Below are positions 7,816 through 15,713 of a DNA stretch of 64,000 nucleotides, piece after piece. The position numbers and the translations under genes are program-made. The notes beneath the pieces were generated by a model. The model saw nothing but the letters and a program-made list of their open reading frames with translations, was not told the DNA's origin and ran no database searches. Every line of letters starts with the position of its first letter. The stretch's first letter is position 1. The stretch comes from JADGQN01 sp035315185 (lineage in GTDB: Bacteria > Desulfobacterota > Syntrophorhabdia > Syntrophorhabdales > WCHB1-27): NCBI GenBank assembly GCA_035315185.1, contig DATFYE010000063.1, positions 1-64,000 of the forward strand, given 5' to 3'.

Positions 7816-8004
7816 ATGCTGGTGAAGGCACGAAAGCGGATGGTCGGTAACCCCGAGGGTGTGCATGAGGTTTTGTCAAAGGTTGTGGGCACCGAGGGCG
7901 AGGTTGACCGTATGAAGGAGCAATTAAAGAGGCACAATGGAATACACAATCCAACGGACGATAACGAAGGTCGAAGACAGGAATTTGTGGAGGCTGTGTT
8001 TTGA
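7816..8004 (+). CDS. Small element protein upstream of excisionase (left)
   Basis: This 62-residue basic protein of unknown function starts at ATG 7816, which follows AAAGGAGG at 7802-7809. Its first 35 residues (KARKRMVGN; VHEVLSKVV; EGEVDRMKEQ) match the N-terminus of the 79-residue protein at 10850-11089 of the sister element, while the C-termini differ. The stop overlaps the TTG start of the next gene, so the two are translationally coupled. Its position before xis and int suggests a role in element regulation or excision, by inference only. Confidence 0.65.
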   Translation: MLVKARKRMVGNPEGVHEVLSKVVGTEGEVDRMKEQLKRHNGIHNPTDDNEGRRQEFVEAVF

Positions 8005-8225
8005 AAATACTGAACTGTAAGCAAGTAGCTGATCTTATTCAAGCGAAGCCGTCTACGGTTTACTCATGGGCTGAGCAAGGCTTGATACCCTGTATGAAGC
8101 TGAATGGTCTCCTGCGCTTCGAAGAAAATGAGGTCATCCAGTGGATACAAGAACATAAGCGGTCAGATCGATGGTATAATGGATCCATCCAGGCCAGGGG
8201 TCCCAAGGAAGGAGGGATGAGATAA
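8001..8225 (+). CDS. Helix-turn-helix excisionase-like protein (left element)
   Basis: This 74-residue MerR/excisionase-fold DNA-binding protein has the HTH-17 pattern CKQVADLIQAKPSTVYSWAE at about 6-25 and the wing motif LIPCMKLNGLLRFEENEVIQWI. Such proteins bend attachment-site DNA to favour excision, or repress the element promoter. It starts with TTG, preceded by GTGGAGG and overlapping the previous stop, and ends directly against the integrase ATG (TAAATGG). It corresponds in position and fold to the longer protein at 10508-10846. Confidence 0.78.
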   Translation: MKILNCKQVADLIQAKPSTVYSWAEQGLIPCMKLNGLLRFEENEVIQWIQEHKRSDRWYNGSIQARGPKEGGMR

Positions 8226-9356
8226 ATGGGACTCTATCAACGCGGTAAAACCTTCTGGTTTACTGTCACATATGGGGGAAGACGGGTGCAGCAATCGTTG
8301 AAGACGGACAACAAAAAGCTGGCGGAAAAGCTCTATGCCAAGGAGCTGACCGACATCGTCGAGGGCCGGTATTTCGAGACGACGGCCGCGAAGAGGACGA
8401 CCTTCAACGAAATGGTGGCAAGATATCTCGAGGAACACTCGCACTCACGGGATTTTCACACTGTCAAGCCACTGCTGAAGTTCTTCAAGGGGTACACATT
8501 GTTCGAGGTCTCGACCAGGCTGATAGCCGAATACAGGAGCCAACGGTCAAAGGTCGTGAAGCCAGCCACAGTCTATCAGGAACTGGCTCTCATGCGGCGC
8601 ATGTTTAACGTAGCCATCAAGGAATGGGAGTGGATAAAGGACAATCCCGTGAGCAGACTGTCGTTCGCGGTGGGGAACAAGAATGCCCGAGACCGGTGGC
8701 TCACACCAGATGAGGAGCAGAGACTGCTTGCCTGCGCCACCAGCCCGCAGTGGCTCCGCCCGCTCCTCATCGTGGCGCTACATACCGGGATGCGCAGGGG
8801 CGAAATCCTCGATTTGCAGTGGCAGAACATTGATTTCGCAAGAGGCATTTTGACCGTTGAACGGTCCAAGAACGGGGAGAAACGGACAATCCCCATGTCC
8901 AAAACGCTCTGTGTCCTGTTCAATAGTATGGAAGTCCTGGGTATTTTAGGGAGGATGTTTCCGGTCGCGGTCAGGAGCTTGCGGGCTGCCTTTGAAGCGG
9001 CGCTCACCAAGGCGAAAATCGATAACTTCAAGTTTCATGACCTTCGGCACACCTTCGCAACGCGGCTGGTACAGAATGGTGTCGACCTTTACAAGGTGAA
9101 AGAACTGCTCGGCCACAAGGGCATTGCTATGACGATGCGCTATGCCCACCATTACCCCGAAAGCCTTAGAGCGAGTGTCGAGATCCTGGATGCGTGCTAC
9201 AATTCTGCTACATTCGACACAATTCAGGAATTGACACATCCTGTAGAACCGCATAGAATAAGGCATGCGAGAGTGGCGGAATTGGCAGACGCACTGGACT
9301 TAGGATCCAGCGGGGAAACCTATAGGGGTTCAAATCCCCTCTCTCGCATTCATTGA
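8226..9356 (+). CDS. Tyrosine recombinase/integrase reading into tRNA-Leu (left element)
   Basis: This 376-residue integrase would cut and rejoin attachment sites through a phosphotyrosine. An AP2-like arm domain (MGLYQRGKTFWFTV) is at the N-terminus, a SAM-like core-binding domain at about 55-150, and a catalytic domain with Arg in HTGMRRGEIL, HDLRHTF, LLGHKGIA and Tyr in MRYAHHY. All catalytic residues are present. A block at about 228-255 is poorly conserved relative to the sister integrase and may reflect a compensated frameshift. The last 30 or so codons are the tRNA-Leu gene read as protein, so the native C-terminus has probably been replaced by fusion into the tRNA. Confidence 0.82.
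   Translation: MGLYQRGKTFWFTVTYGGRRVQQSLKTDNKKLAEKLYAKELTDIVEGRYFETTAAKRTTFNEMVARYLEEHSHSRDFHTVKPLLKFFKGYTLFEVSTRLIAEYRSQRSKVVKPATVYQELALMRRMFNVAIKEWEWIKDNPVSRLSFAVGNKNARDRWLTPDEEQRLLACATSPQWLRPLLIVALHTGMRRGEILDLQWQNIDFARGILTVERSKNGEKRTIPMSKTLCVLFNSMEVLGILGRMFPVAVRSLRAAFEAALTKAKIDNFKFHDLRHTFATRLVQNGVDLYKVKELLGHKGIAMTMRYAHHYPESLRASVEILDACYNSATFDTIQELTHPVEPHRIRHARVAELADALDLGSSGETYRGSNPLSRIH
9267..9348 (+). tRNA. tRNA-Leu (anticodon UAG)
   Basis: GCGAGAG (9267-9273) pairs with CTCTCGC (9341-9347), with discriminator A at 9348. The anticodon stem CTGGA/TCCAG encloses the loop CTTAGGA with TAG at 9301-9303. A variable arm and a T arm around GGTTCAAAT complete an 82-base class II leucine tRNA. CCA is not encoded. 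The gene is the integration target of the element to its right and is fused to an integrase frame on its left. Confidence 0.95.
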
Positions 9357-9358
9357 GT
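9299..9358 (+). repeat. attL: 60-bp direct repeat in the 3' half of tRNA-Leu
   Basis: Exactly identical to 16260-16319. It begins at the 5' edge of the anticodon loop and runs through the T arm, the acceptor stem and 10 bp beyond. After one mismatch, 15 more bases (9360-9374) also match. This is the typical footprint of tRNA-directed integration. Confidence 0.93.
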
Positions 9359-9369
9359 ATCAACGGTTT

Positions 9370-10506
9370 TCACGGTTTTTCCCCTGAAAAGTCCAGTGCG
9401 TTTTTCCGTAATTGTGATAAATTTGTGATAAACGGCCCCGGCGCACCTTCCTCCCTATCATTGTTCGGCTGACTTACCTTCAGGTTTTTCGCATACTCGT
9501 CGAGCACGTTGATCCCCCGCCTCAGGCTCTCGGTATAGTGATGCGCATACCGTTCCGTTGTGGCAAATGACTTGTGTCCGAGCAGCTTCTGAATGGTAAA
9601 GAGGTCAACGCCGTTCTGGGCGAGCTTTGTCGCAAAGCAATGCCGAAGGTCGTGAAACCTGAAGTTGCTGATGCCGGCCTGGCCCAATGCCGTCTCGAAG
9701 GCCCAGCGAAGCTCGTGGATATTCACCACGTGGCCCGCCGGATTGGAAAACACAAGGTTGTCGCGCAGTAAACGCACCTTCTGCGAGGCGTGCTTCAGGG
9801 CCAGGAGATCCCAGAGGCGGCGTGTCAAAGGGATGCCCCGCCACTCACCCGTCTTTTTCCCGAAGATTGTCACAACCCCTTTGAGTAAATCAAGGTGTTT
9901 CCAGTGAAGAGAGAGGATTTCTCCCCTTCTGCAACCCGTATCGATGGCGAAAACGACAATCTCCCTTAGCCATTCTGGACATGCCGCAAGGAGCCGCTGT
10001 TCCTCGTCGTCGGTTAGCCACCGGTCCTTGTGTGGCGCCTCTTTTTCCATCGAGACCATTTTGACCGGATTTTCCTTGGTCCATGCCCACTCTCTTATGG
10101 CGAGTGTGAAGGCATGCTTCATGAGGGCGAGTTCTCTGTTGAGGGTGCCGGGCGAAGCCTTAGCTGCAAGCCGCAGCGACTTGTATTGGCTGATGTTGCT
10201 GGGACATACCTCCTTCAATGTGAAGGCACCAAAAAAGGGCAAGAGATGTTTAAGGGATGCCTCGTCACGTGCCGTAGATCTCTTTTTCACTTTCGAATGC
10301 TCCTTCATATACCTTTCCATCGTCTCAGCAAACGTGTGTGTCCCCTGCTGCCTGTCGAACCACTTACCCTCCGCGACCTCCGTCATCACCTTGTGATAGA
10401 TCTTCTCTGCAACCTTCCTGTCATCTGTCTCGGTGGAATGTCTCACCTGCTGTCCATTGCAGGTAAAGCTCATCCACCAGGTCGGGCCTCTTCTGTATAA
10501 TCCCAT
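9370..10506 (-). CDS. Tyrosine recombinase/integrase of the right-hand element
   Basis: This 378-residue integrase aligns along its length with the one at 8226-9356: MGLYRRGPTWWMSF at the N-terminus, a core-binding domain, and catalytic motifs DTGCRRGEIL, HDLRHCF, LLGHKSF and the nucleophile in TERYAHHY. ATG 10506 is chosen because it matches the sister start and follows AGGAGGAA one base after the xis stop; an upstream in-frame extension lies inside xis. The C-terminal coding region contains two GTGATAAA repeats and touches attL, the usual attP-proximal location. It is probably the recombinase that built the 9299-16319 insertion. Confidence 0.92.
   Translation of the reverse strand: MGLYRRGPTWWMSFTCNGQQVRHSTETDDRKVAEKIYHKVMTEVAEGKWFDRQQGTHTFAETMERYMKEHSKVKKRSTARDEASLKHLLPFFGAFTLKEVCPSNISQYKSLRLAAKASPGTLNRELALMKHAFTLAIREWAWTKENPVKMVSMEKEAPHKDRWLTDDEEQRLLAACPEWLREIVVFAIDTGCRRGEILSLHWKHLDLLKGVVTIFGKKTGEWRGIPLTRRLWDLLALKHASQKVRLLRDNLVFSNPAGHVVNIHELRWAFETALGQAGISNFRFHDLRHCFATKLAQNGVDLFTIQKLLGHKSFATTERYAHHYTESLRRGINVLDEYAKNLKVSQPNNDREEGAPGPFITNLSQLRKNALDFSGEKP
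9414..9432. other. Paired GTGATAAA repeats near attL (candidate arm sites)
   Basis: GTGATAAA occurs at 9414-9421 and 9425-9432, 11 bp apart, about one helical turn. The same pair with the same spacing occurs near the other end of the element at 16113-16131, as expected for integrase arm-type sites. Confidence 0.55.
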
Positions 10507-10507
10507 A

Positions 10508-10846
10508 TCATTCCTCCTTTCCGAGGCCCTTGATACGGTCTGATTCCCCAAAGGAAGTATACCCTTGGAGCTTGACCTCGTCAATGGCCTCCTGGACGAT
10601 GGTCTTTGCCTCTCCGTGAAGACTGCGGAACATCCTGCGAGCCTTCCTGGTCCGTGCGAGTGTCTCGGCCTGGCACCTCTTCTTCATAAGCCACTCGTCG
10701 ATCTCAGCGGGCCTGAACCGTGCGAGCTTCCCGATCCGGTAATGGGGTATCTCCTTTCGCTCGATCATGGTGTACAGGGTTGACCGTTTGATACCAAGAT
10801 ACTCAGAAAGCCGTCCTATGTCCCAGAGTTCATCCATATGACCCAC
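10508..10846 (-). CDS. Excisionase-like HTH protein with C-terminal extension
   Basis: This is a 112-residue protein. Residues 5-55 are an excisionase/MerR-type HTH (DIGRLSEYLGIKRSTLYTMI then IPHYRIGKLARFRPAEIDEW). The remaining 55 residues form a basic helical extension (KARRMFRSL; IVQEAIDEV) absent from the 74-residue homologue at 8001-8225. ATG 10837 (MDELWD) is an alternative start. Stop and integrase start are one base apart, so xis and int are co-transcribed and probably coupled. Confidence 0.8.
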   Translation of the reverse strand: MGHMDELWDIGRLSEYLGIKRSTLYTMIERKEIPHYRIGKLARFRPAEIDEWLMKKRCQAETLARTRKARRMFRSLHGEAKTIVQEAIDEVKLQGYTSFGESDRIKGLGKEE

Positions 10847-10849
10847 CTC

Positions 10850-11089
10850 TCAATACGGCGTCCGAAGCAAATAGCGCAACGTGATGCTGCCTCCCCGTTG
10901 GCCCATCTCCGCAATCACCTTTTTGAGCCTTTGCTCTTTCGACAACCCGTGGTCCCGGCAGGAGAGAAACGCACCCCAGAAGTGCTCCTTGATACGGCCA
11001 ACCTCACCCTCGGCGCTCAAAACTTTTGATAAAACCACGTGCACAGCCAGCGAGTTACTGACCATCCGCTTTCTTGCCTTCGCTACCAT
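10850..11089 (-). CDS. Small element protein upstream of excisionase (right)
   Basis: This 79-residue basic protein of unknown function starts at ATG 11089, preceded by AAAGGAGG. The N-terminal half (KARKRMVSN; VHVVLSKVL; EGEVGRIKEH) matches the protein at 7816-8004. The C-terminal half (GLSKEQRLKKVIAEMG) is not shared. Conservation of gene, leader hairpin and order in both elements argues for a real function in the element cycle. Confidence 0.65.
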   Translation of the reverse strand: MVAKARKRMVSNSLAVHVVLSKVLSAEGEVGRIKEHFWGAFLSCRDHGLSKEQRLKKVIAEMGQRGGSITLRYLLRTPY

Positions 11090-11120
11090 TCGTTGTCCTC
11101 CTTTCGGGTTATCACCCATT

Positions 11121-11160
11121 AAAAACTTTTTTCCCCTCACAGAGGGCCGGGGGAAAAAAG
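11121..11160 (-). terminator. Leader hairpin plus T-run (attenuator-like), right element
   Basis: The stem CTTTTTTCCCC (11126-11136)/GGGGAAAAAAG (11150-11160) is followed, in the minus-strand reading, by TTTTT, upstream of the small ORF-xis-int operon. The stem is the same 11 bp with a 13-base loop in the left element, while the loop sequence differs, which supports a structural role. From 11161 to 11354 there is diverged sequence shared with the left element and no gene. Confidence 0.6.
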
Positions 11161-11354
11161 GAAGCTAAGGAGTAACGAACAATGGCGCCGGCATGCAGGG
11201 CCGCATGACAGCCGGCAAAGGATGGCAGACGGTTTGCGATGACGGCAACCGCCAGGGAGGGGTGGAATTGTGGAGGGTTCTATGAACGGTGGGAGGAGTG
11301 CGGGATGCTCAGGACGTGGGCACGAGGATCCAAAGAAATGCAAGAAACTTTGTC

Positions 11355-11384
11355 TTGACAAACTAGAACATGCGTTTCTATATA
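11355..11384 (+). promoter_or_regulatory. Relaxase promoter, right element
   Basis: TTGACA at 11355-11360 and TATATA at 11379-11384 are 18 bp apart. GAACATGCGTTT in the spacer is a one-mismatch version of the GAAC-N4-GTTC palindrome found at the equivalent place in the left element. The promoter points at the relaxase, about 210 bp away, across oriT. Confidence 0.55.
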
Positions 11385-11544
11385 CTACTATGTCTCTGGC
11401 CATTTTCTTCGTCACCCATGTTCGACTCCGGTCCCTTACCCTTTCCCGGCGACCCAAACCTCAAACGACTTTTGTCCTTAACGAGCCAGCACTCTAGGTG
11501 TGGTCATGACAGGACCGAGCGCAGCGAGGCACTACCGAACGAAG

Positions 11545-11576
11545 GTGAGGGCGCAGTTATACGTTGCTCGGCAACG
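11545..11576 (-). other. Candidate MobQ-type oriT (right element)
   Basis: In the minus-strand reading CGTTGC-CGA-GCAACG (11576-11562) is followed by AACTGCGCCCTCAC. The nick-region word TGCGCCCT and the preceding hairpin match the left copy and the IncQ pattern. It lies 18 bp before the relaxase start. Confidence 0.72.
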
Positions 11577-11593
11577 GGTAAAGGCATAACCCC

Positions 11594-14062
11594 GTGGCGA
11601 GTTACCACCTCTCCGTAAAGATCATCGCGAGATCCAGGCGTAGAAGTGTGGTCGCTGCCGCTGCCCACCGTTCACGCTCAAGCATCAAGGACAAAAGTCA
11701 GGGCCGTACCTTCGACTATTCCCGGAAGAGGGACCTCTCTCATTCCGAGATCATCCTTCCCGAAAATGCGCCCGAGAGATTCAAGGACCGGGCCGTACTC
11801 TGGAACGAAGTGGAGAAGGTCGAGCGGCGCCATGACGCCCAGCTTGCCCGGGAAATGGAACTTGCCCTCCCGGCTGAGCTCACCCTTGAGCAGAACATAG
11901 AGTTCGTCCGGGAATTCGTTAAGACCAACTTCATCGATTCCGGCATGATCGCGGACGTGAACATCCACACGAAGAAGGATAACCCTCATGCCCACATCCT
12001 CCTCACGACGCGGGAGGTCAACGAGCACGGCTTCGGAAAAAAGGTCAGGGCTTGGAACGCCAGTGCAAAGTTACTCCACTGGCGGGAGGAGTGGGCAAAG
12101 GCTCAGAACCAGAAGCTACTCTCCTACGGTCACGATATCCAGGTGGACCATAAAACTTTTGAGGACCGGGGCGTCGCGCTTATCCCCCAGATCCACATCG
12201 GGTTCTCCACGAAGTTCCTCCCCTCAGATTACCTCCCCTTGAGGGCATACGAATATGACCGGCTGAGCGAGTACCTGAACATGCGGCGAGTGAATGGTTT
12301 TCTGATCTTGTCTGACCCCGACCGGGCCCTTAAGTACCTCTGCCACCACGATGTGGTCTTCAGGGAAATCGACATCGATAACTTCGCGGGGATGCACACG
12401 GTCGATGAAAAACAGTTCCATCAAGTCAAGGCCGCCCTCATGGGATCGCAGGAGCTCGTGGCAATCGGGGAGAACGAGAAGGGGGGGAGACTCTATACAA
12501 CAAAGACCATGATACAGAGAGAGAAGGAGATGCTGTCCCGTGCGGAAAAATTGAACACGGTACGCAATCACGGCGTGAACCCCACCATCATGAAGCAGAC
12601 GATACAAAACCACACCTTGACCCGCGAGCAGGAAGAAGGCCTCAGGCACCTGACGCAGGGAGGCGATATCGCGGTTTTGATCGGGAGGGCGGGCACGGGC
12701 AAGAGCTACACGCTGGCAGCGATCAGGGAAGCATACGAGGCCCAGGGCTTCAACTTGAGAGGTATTGCTTTGTCGGGCATCGCCTCAGAATCTCTCCAGC
12801 AGCAGTCCGGTATCGAGAGCACGACCATTTACAGTCAGCTCACACACTGGGAGAAAGGAAGAGACCTCCTCACCGAAAGCAACATCCTGATTGTCGATGA
12901 AGCGGGTATCGTCGGGACCCGCCAGATGCACGAGATCATGGAACACGTGAGTTCAGCAGGCGCGAAGGTGATCCTCGTGGGGGACAACGAGCAGCTCCCT
13001 CCCATCGAAGCAGGCGGGGCTTTCAGGGGCATCGTCCAGCGGACAGGGTACTTCGAGCTCTCCACAATCCAGAGACAGAAGGAAGACTGGCAGAAAGAGG
13101 CAACCTCTTTGCTGTCCGGTGACAACGGGAAAATCGCGGAGGCACTCCAAACGTACAAGGACCACGGAAGAATCATCTGTGAACCCACGCTCGACGCAGC
13201 GAAAGCAGCACTCGTCTCCGCATGGGCGCAACACACTGCCCAGCACCCTGACAGGTCCACCCTCATCCTTGCTTACACCAACCAGGACGTGTTCGAGCTC
13301 AACGCGAAGGCACGGGATTATCTGAAAGCCACGGGCAGGGTATCGGCAAGCGAGCATCCCATCCAGACCGAAAGGGGCTCCCGACAATTCGCGGACGGTG
13401 ATAGGATAATCTTCCTGAGAAATGAACGGTTGATGGGCGTGAAGAACGGCACCCTCGGCACCGTCTTAAAGATGGATGATTATGCTATGACCGTCCGCCT
13501 CGACACCGGCCCGGTAGTCGCCTTCGACACCACCAAGTACCGCGACCTCGATTACGGGTACGCGGCAACCATTCACAAGACCCAGGGCACAACCGTTGAC
13601 CGCTCCTTCGTCCTCGCCACCAGGCACTTCGACAAACATACCACCTACGTCTCGATGTCGCGCCACCGGGACAACGTTACCCTCTGTTTCAGCGGGGATA
13701 CATTCAGGGACTTCAAGGAGCTCCAGGATCTCTGCGGGAAGGAACGACCCAAGCACTTGGTCGCTGACTTCGCAATCTGCCGGGGCCTTGATTCTGAATC
13801 CCAGCTACCCCTTCCTGACAAGCCTCGCGTCATTGAGGGCTTCTACACCCACAACGTTGAAATCGACGGCAAGAAGTACGCCGTCCTCGACGACTTCGAG
13901 AGCAAGAAGAGACACCTCATTCCCTTTAAGGAAGAATACGGACAGCTCAGAAAGTTCCGGGTCGTGCAGTACGACGGTGATACCCTGCAGTACGCCTCGG
14001 GCAAGAGCAAGTCGCAGCCACAAAAGTCTAAGGAATTACCGGGAAAAGAGCTAGAGAGGTAG
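11594..14062 (+). CDS. MobQ/TraA-type relaxase fused to superfamily I helicase (Tyr25 replaced by His)
   Basis: This 822-residue conjugation protein should nick oriT, stay on the DNA 5' end and unwind the plasmid strand. The relaxase domain at about 1-250 starts MASYHLSVK and carries the three-His metal motif HTKKDNPHAHILL near 125-140. Residue 25, the catalytic Tyr in RSF1010 MobA and still Tyr in the left-hand fragment, is His here (codon CAC at 11666-11668). The helicase half has Walker A GRAGTGKS near 364, DEAG (LIVDEAGIVG), GDNEQLPP, and UvrD-like YAATIHKTQG with VSMSRHRDN. The start is GTG 11594. No mating-pore genes are nearby, so the element is at most mobilizable. Confidence 0.9.
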   Translation: MASYHLSVKIIARSRRRSVVAAAAHRSRSSIKDKSQGRTFDYSRKRDLSHSEIILPENAPERFKDRAVLWNEVEKVERRHDAQLAREMELALPAELTLEQNIEFVREFVKTNFIDSGMIADVNIHTKKDNPHAHILLTTREVNEHGFGKKVRAWNASAKLLHWREEWAKAQNQKLLSYGHDIQVDHKTFEDRGVALIPQIHIGFSTKFLPSDYLPLRAYEYDRLSEYLNMRRVNGFLILSDPDRALKYLCHHDVVFREIDIDNFAGMHTVDEKQFHQVKAALMGSQELVAIGENEKGGRLYTTKTMIQREKEMLSRAEKLNTVRNHGVNPTIMKQTIQNHTLTREQEEGLRHLTQGGDIAVLIGRAGTGKSYTLAAIREAYEAQGFNLRGIALSGIASESLQQQSGIESTTIYSQLTHWEKGRDLLTESNILIVDEAGIVGTRQMHEIMEHVSSAGAKVILVGDNEQLPPIEAGGAFRGIVQRTGYFELSTIQRQKEDWQKEATSLLSGDNGKIAEALQTYKDHGRIICEPTLDAAKAALVSAWAQHTAQHPDRSTLILAYTNQDVFELNAKARDYLKATGRVSASEHPIQTERGSRQFADGDRIIFLRNERLMGVKNGTLGTVLKMDDYAMTVRLDTGPVVAFDTTKYRDLDYGYAATIHKTQGTTVDRSFVLATRHFDKHTTYVSMSRHRDNVTLCFSGDTFRDFKELQDLCGKERPKHLVADFAICRGLDSESQLPLPDKPRVIEGFYTHNVEIDGKKYAVLDDFESKKRHLIPFKEEYGQLRKFRVVQYDGDTLQYASGKSKSQPQKSKELPGKELER

Positions 14063-14410
14063 TCCAGAGCGTAGCGAGCACCGTCCTCTATGCCGCCTCT
14101 GCCGCTCTTTGGTGAGGCATGACCTCCGATCGTTCCACGAACCCCGGCCAGCCCCCTTAAGAGCAGGGACCTATTCGAAACACTCGAACCTTCTATCCCG
14201 CCCCTCTCGTCGGATTTCCTCACGCTGCCCCGACACCGCATCCCGCCTCACATTGAAAAATGCCACTGTCTATCGGCCAAGCGCATTTTTCACCCTGCTC
14301 ATTGCCCGGCCTTATCCAGGGAGGACACCCTGACCCCGGCCTAACGATGACTGCAGTTGTCAGGGCTTCAATTGTTCGCGATCACAACACAGAAAAATCT
14401 AAATAGGACG
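14063..14410. other. Spacer without recognisable gene
   Basis: This 348-bp spacer lies between the relaxase and the cargo genes inside the element. No frame here has a convincing start, ribosome-binding site or family motif, and no strong hairpin was seen. It separates the GC-rich conjugation module from the AT-richer cargo. Confidence 0.4.
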
Positions 14411-14710
14411 TTATTTGAGAACTATAATTCTCCCGAAACGCAAATTATCTATCAGGTCCTGCCCAACCTGATCCTTAACCAGACAAACCACTTCGATGCC
14501 TGCCTTCGCGGCTATTTTACGAATATACTCCTCTACCGCCTGAACAGACAATTGTCCTTGAGTGACGCCCAACTTCCTAGCAACGTCAACATTCAAATCA
14601 GCAGAAAACTCAGAAAGGCCCTGTGATATGTCGATGACTGTACCGACAAAGCTCGATGCGGCTACTTCTAATTTTTCCAGCAATAATGCGTTGAGTTTAA
14701 AATCTATCAC
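14411..14710 (-). CDS. Unknown 99-residue protein coupled to the acetylglutamate-kinase-like gene
   Basis: A GTG start at 14710 directly abuts the upstream TGA (14713-14711), suggesting translational coupling. The sequence is non-repetitive, mixed alpha/beta-like (FVGTVIDISQG; VARKLGVTQGQ; GIEVVCLVKDQVGQDLI) and soluble, with no signal or membrane segment and no recognised family. Its base composition matches the kinase gene rather than the rest of the element. It could be a partner subunit or regulator of the kinase. Confidence 0.6.
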   Translation of the reverse strand: MIDFKLNALLLEKLEVAASSFVGTVIDISQGLSEFSADLNVDVARKLGVTQGQLSVQAVEEYIRKIAAKAGIEVVCLVKDQVGQDLIDNLRFGRIIVLK

Positions 14711-15625
14711 TCAGGCCAATTGGTGGCTTTGTTGGCTAACTTCGTCTTTGACAAACTCTGTTCCCACGCCTTGATCGGTTAGAATTTCATCGATAAAAGA
14801 ATGGGCGCTGCCTCTGATGATATGGCATTTTTTTGCGCCACGCTTTAGGGCATTGAGGCACGTATGAACCTTCGGAATCATACCTGAATGAATTATCTTT
14901 TTCAGTATCAATTCCTCGGCTTGGCTTGCAGTCAAACTCGTCAAAAGCTTACCGTTTTCATCCAAAACGCCGTCCACGTCTGTCATAAGAATGACTTTTT
15001 CCGCATGGATTGAGGCAGCAATAATACCAGCAACGTCATCAGCATTAACATTAAACCCTATATCGCCCGGCTTAATACCGGCTGTAACTACCGAGACCAC
15101 AGGTATAACATTATCCGCAAGACCATCGAGAAGAGAGACATCGACAGTCTGGGGATCACCAACGAAACCCAGCCGCGTATCATTCATCTGTTTGGATTTT
15201 ACAAGGCCGGATTCGCGTCCGAACGTCACGCATTTATACCCATGCTTTTCAATTTCTTTTTTTATTTCATGGCTTATCTCACCAAAAATAGCTGCAGCTA
15301 ACTCAAGCACTTCAGACGATGTCACCCTGAGGCCGTTGATTGATTCAATTTTCAAATTTCTCTTTTTCATCGCCTCATTAAGTTGCCGTGACCCTCCGTG
15401 TACCAAGACCAAGTTGATTCCAACCTTTTTCAAGAATATTACGTTGTCGATAAGAGACGGCAGAAGGCTCAAATCATCTAAAATAGAGCCGCCTATTTTT
15501 AAAACAAAGCGTTTCCCATAAAAAGCGTTTATGTAGGGGACAGCTTCCCTTAGCTGAGGGCCTGAAAGGTTATGTTTTTTAATCAGTTCCCTAGCCGTTT
15601 TTATCGAAGAGAGTTGTGTAGCCAA
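14711..15625 (-). CDS. Acetylglutamate kinase-like amino acid kinase (element cargo)
   Basis: This 304-residue amino-acid-kinase-fold enzyme would phosphorylate the gamma-carboxyl of N-acetylglutamate or a similar acyl amino acid with ATP. The nucleotide motif KIGGSILDD starts at K43, VHGGSRQLN is at about 75-83, the substrate segment NVNADDVAGIIA at about 191-202, and LMTDVDGVLDENGKLL follows. The usual GGGPQI loop of ArgB is replaced by GGSRQL, so specificity may differ. A TTG start at 15625 follows AGGAGAA. It is AT-richer than the flanking DNA and lies inside a mobile element, so it is cargo. It may supply arginine-pathway activity or a specialised acyl-amino-acid route. Confidence 0.82.
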   Translation of the reverse strand: MATQLSSIKTARELIKKHNLSGPQLREAVPYINAFYGKRFVLKIGGSILDDLSLLPSLIDNVIFLKKVGINLVLVHGGSRQLNEAMKKRNLKIESINGLRVTSSEVLELAAAIFGEISHEIKKEIEKHGYKCVTFGRESGLVKSKQMNDTRLGFVGDPQTVDVSLLDGLADNVIPVVSVVTAGIKPGDIGFNVNADDVAGIIAASIHAEKVILMTDVDGVLDENGKLLTSLTASQAEELILKKIIHSGMIPKVHTCLNALKRGAKKCHIIRGSAHSFIDEILTDQGVGTEFVKDEVSQQSHQLA

Positions 15626-15713
15626 TGTTCTCCTGCCTTTTTCTCATTTTTACCCCTGATCACAAACCTAAGCACCATAAGTGTCTTCGGGGTTTTAGAC
15701 GTGCCTTATGTAC

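Noticed and set aside
13466..14241. Minus-strand frames of 96-132 codons across the relaxase end
   Set aside because: Shadows of the relaxase-helicase coding frame in GC-rich sequence.
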